Position numbers and translations under genes: made by a program
Source of the DNA: a virus
IMG/VR virus record: IMGVR_UViG_3300028800_000207
Coordinates: 1 to 36,958 of that record
DNA: 36,958 nt
Reading direction: 5' to 3' (one strand)
The notes under the pieces: generated by a model
Databases searched by the model: none
What the model was told of the DNA's origin: nothing
Seen by the model: the letters and a program-made list of their open reading frames with translations, nothing else
In this document: in pieces, positions 1 through 6,097 of the stretch
Layout: each line of letters starts with the position of its first letter
Numbering within the stretch: the first letter of the stretch is position 1

Positions 1-144
1 TCTTCATTAGCGGCAACAACGCACACGAGAGAAGCATAGCAATAGCGCTTCATATAGGTTATGTAGCTCGCCAGTGATTGTATGTCATTTTTTGCAGGAA
101 TAATGCGTACGCGAGTTTCAATCCATTGGCCTGAAATATGGCCC
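1..144. repeat. Terminal redundancy, left copy (pairs with 36815-36958)
   Basis: Bases 1-144 match 36815-36958 with only two mismatches (around positions 23 and 143). Both copies lie inside the same minus-strand ERF gene, and joining the ends gives one uninterrupted reading frame. This points to a circular assembly or a circularly permuted genome of about 36.8 kb; a true terminal repeat is less likely because it would fall inside a coding sequence. The mismatches change Gly to Cys and Tyr to His in the encoded protein, so they look like population variants or assembly noise. Confidence 0.9.
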
Positions 145-521
145 AGAATCGTGTGCAGTATGAGTTGGCCATCATCGTTAGGGAGAATCTGTTGGATGAC
201 GCTGAGTCCATTTTTAGTGAGTGATGGTCGAGAGGCGCGGACTATTTCCGCAAAGTCTGCGTACTTACTTTTGAAGTAAGGGTTTGTGTGATTGAGTCCA
301 GCAGTTGCCATATCTGATTGAGCTTTCGCGAGTGCCGTGAAGAGCTCATTAAGACAATCCGACTGATTGGGACGATTTTTACTTTTAGAGATCGATTCAT
401 GTATCAGTTCAGTTACGCGCTCATTGAAGTGACTCGCTGTTATGGTCCCTACTGATTCGATGAGGTCTTTGATGAGTTGGAATGTATCAATAGGTTGTGG
501 CGAACACGGTTTATCTAACAT
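1..521 (-). CDS. erf: ERF-family single-strand annealing protein, N-terminal part (cut by window start)
   Basis: This is the first 173 codons of an ERF-type recombination protein, which anneals complementary single strands and may circularise or repair phage DNA. The core begins near residue 60 with an AKAQSDM motif, followed by NPYFKSKYADFAEI and a stretch resembling the family's 'RP.L.KNGL' segment. The ITYMKRYCYASLV segment matches the family's conserved region before its acidic patch. The start is ATG at 521, with GGGAG four bases upstream. The gene continues at 36958-36535; on the circle it is 266 codons plus stop. It reads divergently from the HTH gene at 614. Family assignment is by motif recognition. 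Confidence 0.85.
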   Translation of the reverse strand, partial: MLDKPCSPQPIDTFQLIKDLIESVGTITASHFNERVTELIHESISKSKNRPNQSDCLNELFTALAKAQSDMATAGLNHTNPYFKSKYADFAEIVRASRPSLTKNGLSVIQQILPNDDGQLILHTILGHISGQWIETRVRIIPAKNDIQSLASYITYMKRYCYASLVCVVAANE

Positions 522-557
522 GAAACTCCCGATAAGTTGAACCAATCATTGCTTCTT

Positions 558-586
558 ATTATAACATAGTTTAGATTACTCCACAA
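558..586 (-). promoter_or_regulatory. Sigma70-like promoter for the ERF gene, in a divergent control region
   Basis: On the minus strand a perfect -10 TATAAT (563-558) lies 17 bp from a partial -35 TTGTGG (586-581), just upstream of the ERF start. On the plus strand TTGCTT (549-554) and TAGATT (572-577), also 17 bp apart, could serve the divergent HTH gene. The two would overlap, as in many phage switches. The minus-strand promoter is the better match. Confidence 0.5.
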
Positions 587-613
587 ATATGTTGAATGAA
601 AGGATGTTTGATA

Positions 614-859
614 ATGGTGAGTACGCCTGAGTATGTGAAATACATGAAGAGTCAGGATGTGTTTAGAGAGAAGCTGTATGCGTATATGAGAGAACGCAAG
701 ATTGGAATTGTTGAGTTGGGGCGTCGTGTGGCTATTTCCTTTGGTACGTTGAATCGTTTTTTGAACGATGGGAAGAATGTGCGTTTTACGATACTTCTGC
801 GTATTGAGGAGTTCTTGTGTAAAGAGGGAGATTCTCAAGAGGAAAAAAAATTGGTATGA
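614..859 (+). CDS. Small helix-turn-helix regulator
   Basis: An 81-aa protein. An earlier in-frame ATG exists at 596, but the one at 614 has GAAAGGA nine bases upstream and is preferred. Residues about 20-70 read like a Cro/XRE-type helix-turn-helix: LYAYMRERKIGIVELGRRV followed by a second helix with the pattern S.GTLNRFLNDGKN. It is divergent from the ERF gene and sits just before the presumed origin, so control of early genes is a reasonable inference. A terminator-like hairpin follows. The HTH family is inferred from the pattern only, and the DNA target is unknown. Confidence 0.7.
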   Translation: MVSTPEYVKYMKSQDVFREKLYAYMRERKIGIVELGRRVAISFGTLNRFLNDGKNVRFTILLRIEEFLCKEGDSQEEKKLV

Positions 860-912
860 TCTGGCCGATCGATTTCAACAGATCGTACACAGCGTCTACA
901 GATAATAAAAAA

Positions 913-945
913 GTGCCAGTTTTACCTGACACCTTTTTATTTTTT
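913..945 (+). terminator. Terminator-like hairpin after the HTH gene
   Basis: The arms GTGCCAG (913-919) and CTGACAC (926-932) pair with one mismatch around a six-base loop. A T-rich tract follows, and an A-run precedes it, so it could act in both directions. Confidence 0.6.
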
Positions 946-1080
946 ATACCGTGTACGACATAACGAAATGTCATAACGATGAAAACTATGTATTTGCTCT
1001 CGAGTTTCGCTCTTCCAGGGACTCCTGAGATGCAAATGAAGAAGTCAAAACGCGGCCGGAAGAGGGCAGCTTAGTTCAAC

Positions 1081-1259
1081 AGTTGAGTAGTAGAAAAAAG
1101 CACAGGAGTTCTTTCAACTCCACCCAAACTTCGGAGTAACTACTTCGGTCGGAGTAACTACTTCGGTCGGTCTAACTACGTAGTAGAAAAAATCACAGAG
1201 TAGGAGTAACTACGGAGTAACTACGCGGAGTAACTATAGTTGAGTAGTAGAAAAAAGCA
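1081..1259 (+). repeat. Iteron-like repeat array, candidate replication origin
   Basis: The element GGAGTAACTA occurs five times (near 1133, 1151, 1203, 1214 and 1227), and a variant TCTAACTAC lies at 1171. The first two copies form an 18-bp tandem unit (1132-1149, 1150-1167). A second, 22-bp element beginning AGTTGAGTAGTAG is found exactly at 1081-1102 and 1238-1259, with a partial copy at 1180-1196. The last copy overlaps the start of the replication gene. Iterated short repeats next to a replication initiator are typical of phage origins; that role is inferred. The rest of 860-1239 holds the terminator at 913 and a small inverted repeat GACAT/ATGTC near 957, with no convincing gene. Confidence 0.6.
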
Positions 1260-2064
1260 AGTATCCAAGCTACCTTTTCCTGAAAAAGGTTCGGACTTAT
1301 TCCACAATCCGGCGAGTATCGGTAACTATCCTGAGAGTTACCTTGAGATATGGGACTATTGTTTATACCGACATAAGTTGCATGCGAGCTACTTTGAGTC
1401 TCTGGATACCATCAGTAGTAAAACTGGGTGGCATAAGAGAACGGTTCAGCGAGCTCTTAAGTGTGCGCGCAAGATAGGGTTATTTGATTGGTACAATCGT
1501 CCTTACAACTCCAATGTGTATGTATTAAGTAAGTGGCTGGCTGATACGGTGGTGCGCGCCGTAGTGTCTCGTTTTATTCCTTCGCTTAAGGGATTAGCGA
1601 TAGCATTTTTGCTGGCAGACCCCATGATGCTTGGCACACCTAAATCCTCCATTAACAGGGCATTCTCAAGAGGTGTGTCCACGTATAGTTCTCTTAAGGT
1701 ATTTAACAAAGATTTATCTTCCGCGCGGGGGTTAGGGGACGCGTCAGATTTAGTAAAGAGCGTTATTAATAACCTCCCAAAGACAAGAGGAGCACCCAAT
1801 ATGTCTGATAATAGAGAGTTATATCAATACGAAAGAGCTAAGATCCCACAAAAGGCGCCTTCGGCTTCAAGACCAGAGGATGATGCAGCGTTAAAGGCGA
1901 AGGAGCGGAGTCGTCAGGTCTATGAAAAATCACTGGCGAGAACAGCTCGTGAGCGTGAGGAGCGTAATAAGACTGCGGCTCAGGGAGTATCTCTGCGAGA
2001 AGCGCTTAAGGATAACGACACATTGCGTAATTTTTTGCTAGACTTTGGCGTCTCTATTAAATGA
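1240..2064 (+). CDS. Replication initiator-like protein with winged-helix domain
   Basis: A 274-aa protein starting at TTG (1240), with GGAG nine bases upstream; no useful ATG lies near the N-terminus. Residues about 45-85 look like a winged helix (FESLDTISSKTGWHKRTVQR, then a wing region), as found in phage O-like or plasmid initiators. The C-terminal third (residues 195-260) is highly charged and rich in Arg, Lys and Glu, and could bind the host helicase loader or helicase. It lies directly after the iteron array, and the final 22-bp repeat overlaps its first codons, so binding could regulate its own translation or transcription. No polymerase or helicase gene is seen, so host replication machinery must be recruited. 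Function is inferred from fold and context. Confidence 0.6.
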   Translation: MSSRKKQVSKLPFPEKGSDLFHNPASIGNYPESYLEIWDYCLYRHKLHASYFESLDTISSKTGWHKRTVQRALKCARKIGLFDWYNRPYNSNVYVLSKWLADTVVRAVVSRFIPSLKGLAIAFLLADPMMLGTPKSSINRAFSRGVSTYSSLKVFNKDLSSARGLGDASDLVKSVINNLPKTRGAPNMSDNRELYQYERAKIPQKAPSASRPEDDAALKAKERSRQVYEKSLARTAREREERNKTAAQGVSLREALKDNDTLRNFLLDFGVSIK

Positions 2065-2073
2065 GGAGTCGTG

Positions 2074-2469
2074 ATGGTTACGTATGTTGTCATGGGAGAT
2101 CCAATACCACTTGCTCGTCACCGACATTCTGGAAGAAGGACTTGGGATTCACAGAAGCAGATTAAATTGGTGTGGGGTATAGACATACGCAAGCAACACT
2201 TCGAACAACTCGGTGAGTACAAATATACCGGACCATTACACGTCGATATCATCTTTTATCTTCCTATGCCCAAGTGCTCAGTTAAAAAAGCTCAAGAGAT
2301 CCGGGGAAGATACCATATCTTCACGCCCGATCTTTCAAACATGATTAAGTTTGTCGAGGATGCTGCGACTGGAATTCTCTTTGACAACGATTCTATTGTG
2401 GCTTCCATTGCTTCCAAGAAGATTTATGATGATGTACCAAGAACTGAATTTACTATTACGTGTTTGTAG
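2074..2469 (+). CDS. rusA: RusA-like Holliday junction resolvase
   Basis: A 131-aa protein of the usual RusA size (about 120 aa). It begins with the family's GDPIPLARHRHS segment. The C-terminal half has the expected acidic pattern: TPDLSNMIKFVEDA, then ILFDNDS and a late lysine pair (ASKK). In the family, aspartates of this region bind magnesium and cut four-way junctions. AGGAG at 2064-2068 favours ATG 2074 over GTG 2071. The gene follows the replication protein by nine bases and precedes the small terminase, which suits resolving recombination intermediates before packaging. ERF and RusA together form a compact phage recombination set. Confidence 0.85.
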   Translation: MVTYVVMGDPIPLARHRHSGRRTWDSQKQIKLVWGIDIRKQHFEQLGEYKYTGPLHVDIIFYLPMPKCSVKKAQEIRGRYHIFTPDLSNMIKFVEDAATGILFDNDSIVASIASKKIYDDVPRTEFTITCL

Positions 2470-2475
2470 GTAGGT

Positions 2476-2982
2476 ATGGCCAAAAAAAAAATTTCTAATC
2501 CTAGCACGGTGACGTTGGACTGGGCCAGCCACCCGCCCATCGACAATTATATGGACATATTTACGTTCAGAGAGGTCCCTGTATCTGACGTGTGGCTCGA
2601 AGGATTGGCAGCTGAGCTGGTGAAGTGGGCTAAAGAGGACCCCGGGGCATACAAGCTGAATAGATTCTTTTCGAAGAAGGGATTTCACCATGATGATCTG
2701 GTCCGCTGGGAGGAGCGGTGTCCTGCATTGAAGAGAGCGCATGAGTTCGCTTTGATGGAAATAGGAGATCGCAGAGAGCTCAAGGGTCTGGAAAGAAAAT
2801 GGGATCCGGGGATGGTGCTTTCGAGCATGCCCAAGTATGACAAGGACTGGAAAGCGCTGGGTGAATGGCGAGCATCGCTAACCAAGAAGGATGAGGCGAC
2901 TACGGCGACCAATACGGTGGTGGTGATAGATAAATATCCCGAGACATCCGTGGTGCCTGTGAAGGTTGATGAAAAAGTATGA
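2476..2982 (+). CDS. terS: Probable terminase small subunit
   Basis: A 168-aa protein. The central part (about residues 45-120) is helical and charged, with KKGFHHDDLVRWEERCPAL resembling the helix-turn-helix of small terminase subunits that recognise packaging DNA. The tail (residues 135-168) is Thr- and Val-rich and may be flexible. It starts seven bases after RusA and overlaps the next reading frame by four bases (ATGA). Position two genes upstream of the large terminase is the main support. It could be another DNA-binding accessory protein. Confidence 0.7.
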   Translation: MAKKKISNPSTVTLDWASHPPIDNYMDIFTFREVPVSDVWLEGLAAELVKWAKEDPGAYKLNRFFSKKGFHHDDLVRWEERCPALKRAHEFALMEIGDRRELKGLERKWDPGMVLSSMPKYDKDWKALGEWRASLTKKDEATTATNTVVVIDKYPETSVVPVKVDEKV

Positions 2983-3038
2983 AGAGAGTTGGCATAGGAC
3001 ATGGTCTTCAAGGAGCACATATGTTACGAGGAGGTCAG

Positions 3039-3176
3039 ATGTATGTCTATCAAGATACCCATTGGCATGTTGTGGGGAGTGTTAAGGATTTTGAGTGTTG
3101 GAAGTTACCATGGGGCACCTGCGAAGATAGACATGATGGTGAACCGTGCGACACAGAATGTATTGAGGCACAGTGA
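3039..3176 (+). CDS. Small Cys/His/Trp-rich protein between the terminase genes
   Basis: A 45-aa protein with a strong ribosome site (GAGGAGG just upstream of ATG 3039). The frame is open back to an ATG at 2979 that overlaps the stop of the small terminase, giving 65 aa if translation is coupled. It has four cysteines in the second half (C..C..C..C spread over 22 residues) and several His and Trp residues, so zinc binding is possible. Its stop overlaps the GTG start of the large terminase, so translation of the two is probably coupled. No family recognised. Confidence 0.6.
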   Translation: MYVYQDTHWHVVGSVKDFECWKLPWGTCEDRHDGEPCDTECIEAQ

Positions 3177-4528
3177 AGGTCGAGACCAAAATTCATCTTA
3201 ATCGTTTTGTTCCGCGGTCTTACCAACTTCCTATTATTGATGCTCTTGAGAATAAGGGTTATCGGAAGATTATCTGCATTATGCCCCGACGAGCGGGTAA
3301 AGATGTGGTCGCCTTTAACCTGATGTTACGCGCTGCTTTACGTAAGGTTGGAGTTTATTATTACATTTTCCCAACTTACAGCCAGGCAAAAAAAGTAATT
3401 TGGGATTCGATAAATAATGACGGTCAGAAATTTTTAGACTATATTCCACCAGAGCTTATTGCGGGTTCTAATTCCCAGGAGATGAAGATAACGCTAACCA
3501 ATGGTTCGTTAATGCAACTTGTGGGCTCAGATAACGTGGATAGTTTAGTGGGAACTAACCCGCGCGGTTGTGTTTTTAGTGAGTATGCTCTGCAGGACCC
3601 CAGGGCCTATCAATTTATTAGGCCTATTTTGACAGCTAATGATGGGTGGGCGCTCTTTGTGTCTACTCCTCGTGGCAAGAATCACATGTGGGAGTTGTTT
3701 CAGATTGCGGAGAACTCGCCCGATTGGTTTGCGTACAAGCTTACCCTTGATGATACACAACACATTCCGCTCTGGGCCATTGAGAAAGAAATGGCTGAGG
3801 GCATTATGAGCCCTGATTTGGTTCAGCAGGAGTATTACACCTCATTTACCATGGGCGTTGAAGGGGCTTACTACACCAAGTACATAGACCGTATGCGCGT
3901 CAAGGGACAGATTGGGGATGTGCCTTGGGAACCTAGCTTTAAGGTGCATACTGCATGGGACCTTGGGGTGCGCGATAGTACAACGATTATATTCTTTCAG
4001 AATGTTGGGCAGACTGTTCGCATCATAGACTGCTACGAGAAGTCAAAAGAGGGGCTTGAGCACTATATACAGGTGTTACATTCAAAGCCCTACACGTACG
4101 GGAAGCACATAGCCCCTCATGATATTAAGGTTCGAGAGTTTACTTCTGGGGTAGCTCGTATCGAGAAGGCGCGGCAGCTGGGTATAAACTTCACGATAGC
4201 TCCTGATATATCCATTGTTGATGGCATTGAAGGAGTGCGTTCATCTTTGGCGAAGATATGGATTGATGAGCGTAACTGTAAGCCCCTTATCAAGGCGTTA
4301 GAAAACTATCGGCAAGAGTTTGATGCTAAGCGGCGTGTGTATAAGTCACAACCTTTGCATGATCACAATTCACATTTTGCGGATTGCATGCGCTATTTAT
4401 GTGTGTCACTACCTAAGACACGCGATGGATTGACACCAGAAGAGCTCGATAAGCGGTATATGGAAGCGATGATGGGTCCCAATTACAACATGCCCGCGGT
4501 GTTCCGCACAGATCTACCAGATTATTGA
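3173..4528 (+). CDS. terL: Terminase large subunit
   Basis: A 451-aa packaging ATPase/nuclease that drives DNA into the procapsid through the portal. The adenine motif RSYQLPII lies near residue 16, Walker A MPRRAGKD at 37-44, Walker B GCVFSEYA at 132-139 and the coupling motif VSTPRGKNHMWEL near 180. The C-terminal RNase H-like nuclease begins with AWDLGVRDST and ends with an aspartate in the DCMRYL segment near residue 405. The start is GTG, overlapping the upstream stop. The last 41 codons are repeated almost identically at 5774-5896, beyond an inserted cassette, so the present C-terminus may have been rebuilt. The final residues (AVFRTDLPDY) differ from the second copy (TKW). Confidence 0.95.
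   Translation: MKVETKIHLNRFVPRSYQLPIIDALENKGYRKIICIMPRRAGKDVVAFNLMLRAALRKVGVYYYIFPTYSQAKKVIWDSINNDGQKFLDYIPPELIAGSNSQEMKITLTNGSLMQLVGSDNVDSLVGTNPRGCVFSEYALQDPRAYQFIRPILTANDGWALFVSTPRGKNHMWELFQIAENSPDWFAYKLTLDDTQHIPLWAIEKEMAEGIMSPDLVQQEYYTSFTMGVEGAYYTKYIDRMRVKGQIGDVPWEPSFKVHTAWDLGVRDSTTIIFFQNVGQTVRIIDCYEKSKEGLEHYIQVLHSKPYTYGKHIAPHDIKVREFTSGVARIEKARQLGINFTIAPDISIVDGIEGVRSSLAKIWIDERNCKPLIKALENYRQEFDAKRRVYKSQPLHDHNSHFADCMRYLCVSLPKTRDGLTPEELDKRYMEAMMGPNYNMPAVFRTDLPDY
4386..4495 (+). repeat. Terminase 3'-end duplication, upstream copy
   Basis: This 110-bp segment matches 5775-5884 at 103 positions (seven mismatches). The two copies flank the cassette holding the RHH and alpha-CTD regulators. Six of the seven differences are synonymous in the terminase frame and one is Glu/Asp, so both copies seem to have evolved as coding sequence, probably in related phages, before being brought together. 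Confidence 0.9.
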
Positions 4529-4552
4529 CATCTTGTATATCGTTGATATACT
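4525..4552 (+). promoter_or_regulatory. Strong sigma70-like promoter with palindromic operator
   Basis: A perfect -35 TTGACA (4525-4530) overlaps the terminase stop codon. After 16 bp comes TATACT (4547-4552), a five-of-six match to the -10. A perfect 7-bp inverted repeat GTATATC-gtt-GATATAC (4535-4551) fills the spacer and enters the -10, which suggests repressor or activator control. It would drive the RHH and MerR/alpha-CTD genes, whose products are natural candidates to bind it. The remaining leader to 4853 holds a 28-codon hydrophobic frame without a ribosome site and the weak Cys-rich frame listed next. Confidence 0.65.
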
Positions 4553-4762
4553 TATCTTAGTTAAACAACTGGTGTTTAGAAAGAACTGGCCTAAAGAATA
4601 CATGAAACTATTGGATTAATTATGGATACCTATCTCTATTGTATTTTTCTAGTGCTGTTCTTTATGTCTGGTTTTAATATGGTAAAGAGGCGATGCTGCA
4701 TGAAATGACTTAAGTTTTGCGCCCGGGGCGCGTGTATATGTTCTCGCTCAAGAGATTGTTAG

Positions 4763-4897
4763 ATGAAGCTGTGTAAGTCTTGCTTTTGTGAGATAGCTGA
4801 ATATCTCATCTATTGTCACCGGTGCTGGATAGATTATTACGATAAGGAGACTCATGAAAAAACTAGTATCAATACGCATGGATCTCTCAATTCATGA
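4763..4897 (+). CDS. Possible 44-aa zinc-knuckle peptide
   Basis: The frame begins MKLCKSCFCE and has a second CHRC pair at residues 19-22, giving a CxxC...CxxC zinc-ribbon pattern. It overlaps the start of the RHH gene by 44 bases and has only a weak ribosome site. The spacing of cysteines is the only support; it could be a chance frame. Confidence 0.3.
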   Translation: MKLCKSCFCEIAEYLIYCHRCWIDYYDKETHEKTSINTHGSLNS

Positions 4898-5027
4898 CCG
4901 TATTATGCGGATTGTGTATTGGACCCCTGGATTAACATTTAACAAGGTGGTTAACAAGTTATTGGAAGAGTACATAGAGAAGTGTGAGGAGAATAGGGGA
5001 TCGAAGTTTCCTGAGAGGGTTCAGTAG
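4854..5027 (+). CDS. Short ribbon-helix-helix-like protein
   Basis: A 57-aa protein with AAGGAG (4844-4849) at good spacing before ATG. It starts KKLVSIRMDLSIHDRIMRIV, a short strand followed by a helix, then GLTFNKVVNKLLEEYIEKC, resembling the second helix of Arc/MetJ-type repressors that dimerise and insert a strand into DNA. Its TAG is one base before the ATG of the MerR/alpha-CTD gene, so the two are translationally coupled. A role as autorepressor at the palindrome at 4535-4551 is inferred. The fold call rests on pattern only. Confidence 0.65.
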   Translation: MKKLVSIRMDLSIHDRIMRIVYWTPGLTFNKVVNKLLEEYIEKCEENRGSKFPERVQ

Positions 5028-5028
5028 G

Positions 5029-5772
5029 ATGGATAAGCTGAGCGACTATTTGATGGTTAGAGAGGCGGCCGAATTACTTGGAGTCACCCCAAATACCATG
5101 AGAAATTGGGAGAGAGAGAAAAAAATTGTATCCTATCGCAATCCCATCAATAAATACCGCCTCTATAGAAAAGAAGATATTGATAAATTTATGCTGGTCA
5201 TAAAGGGAGAGCCTCCGGTGACTGATGCTGAATTGCAAAACAAAAAAGATAATGAAATAGCGCTTGCGAATCTTTATAAGCGCCAACAAATAGAGGCTGA
5301 TGAATGTGCCAAAAAAGAATTGGCGTCTCGCATGCGACGCATAGAAGAACTTCAAGCATTACTTACTGAAGCAAATAAAGAAATTGAGCGGTATAAACAC
5401 ATAGATAAAGAGCTTGAGAGTTATAAGCTTAAGGAGCGCGAATCGCAGGCAGCCGATCTTTGTGATCAGATACTTAAGATACTTTCTTCTGATGGCTCTT
5501 TTCTGGAAAAAGAAGATTTGTGTAGAAATATCTTGGGAATAAATGCCTCCGCTGGCACTCAGCTTGCCTCAAAAGAGCTCGACAATAGGCCGATAGATAT
5601 ACTCGAACTATCAGTTAGGGCACATAACTGTTTATTAGCTGCTAAATTTAATACTATCGGTGACATACAATGCATGGGAAAAGAGGGTCTGTTGCGCATA
5701 AAGAACTTTGGTAAGAAAAGTTACGAAGAAGTATTGATTGCGTGTCGTAGAAATAAAATAAAGATTAGTTAG
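5029..5772 (+). CDS. MerR-type HTH / coiled-coil / RNA polymerase alpha-CTD fusion regulator
   Basis: A 247-aa protein starting at ATG 5029, one base after the RHH stop; an upstream in-frame ATG at 4984 lies inside the RHH gene and is less likely. Residues 8-55 form a MerR/excisionase-like head (VREAAELLGVTPNTMRNWE, then YRLYRKEDIDKF). Residues 85-145 are a charged coiled coil. Residues 188-247 match the bacterial RNA polymerase alpha-subunit C-terminal domain: ILELSVRAHNCL, then TIGDI, then LLRIKNFGKKSYEE. By alignment from memory with E. coli alpha, R197, N200, G228, K230, S231 and E234 correspond to R265, N268, G296, K298, S299 and E302 (DNA contacts or nearby), and E193 to E261 (sigma contact). 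It may redirect or compete with host polymerase at promoters. The cassette has its own promoter and lies between terminase repeats. Confidence 0.8.
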   Translation: MDKLSDYLMVREAAELLGVTPNTMRNWEREKKIVSYRNPINKYRLYRKEDIDKFMLVIKGEPPVTDAELQNKKDNEIALANLYKRQQIEADECAKKELASRMRRIEELQALLTEANKEIERYKHIDKELESYKLKERESQAADLCDQILKILSSDGSFLEKEDLCRNILGINASAGTQLASKELDNRPIDILELSVRAHNCLLAAKFNTIGDIQCMGKEGLLRIKNFGKKSYEEVLIACRRNKIKIS

Positions 5773-5773
5773 C

Positions 5774-5896
5774 TGCATGCGCTATTTATGTGTTTCTTTA
5801 CCTAAGACACGCGACGGGCTGACACCAGAAGATCTCGATAAGCGGTATATGGAAGCGATGATGGGTCCCAATTACAACATGCCCACTAAGTGGTGA
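5774..5896 (+). pseudogene. Duplicated 3' end of the large terminase gene
   Basis: Forty codons plus stop, in the terminase frame, matching terminase residues from about 405 (CMRYL...) to NYNMP and then ending TKW. There is no start or ribosome site, so it is a remnant. Bases 5775-5884 match 4386-4495 with seven mismatches. It is probably the original terminase end left behind when the 4.5-5.77 kb cassette arrived with a replacement copy, or the reverse. Confidence 0.85.
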
Positions 5897-5958
5897 GACA
5901 TAATCTTTAAAGCAGCTAAGCTGAAGAGACCAATGTTTGTGGGTAGCCACAGCTTTAT

Positions 5959-6014
5959 GAGTCCGAAAAGCGCCAACTTTTCGGACTCAAACTAGTAGGT
6001 CATTCGACCTTTTT
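5959..6014 (+). terminator. Tandem hairpins / terminator between cassette and portal gene
   Basis: A perfect 12-bp stem (5959-5970 with 5977-5988, loop six bases) is followed by a second hairpin AGGTC/GACCT (5997-6010) leading into TTTTT (6010-6014). Together they probably end transcription from the terminase and regulator cassette. Of the rest of 5897-6097 I see only a short GGAAC/GTTCC inverted repeat and a weak promoter-like TTGAAT near 6033. Confidence 0.65.
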
Positions 6015-6097
6015 GTGGAACAAAATCGTTCCGCTTGAATCAATAACTGCACGCAACTACTCTTGGTATGTTAAAAACATTGCCAGGAGTCCGTTTA

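Noticed and set aside
515-974. Minus-strand frames opposite the small HTH gene
   Set aside because: They lie opposite a gene with a good ribosome site and HTH pattern, and have biased composition.
3001-3201. Alternative 66-codon frame between the terminase genes
   Set aside because: The competing frame (2979/3039-3176) has the strong ribosome site and couples to the large terminase start.
4622-4708. 28-codon hydrophobic frame in the cassette leader
   Set aside because: No ribosome site and very short; a membrane peptide cannot be excluded.
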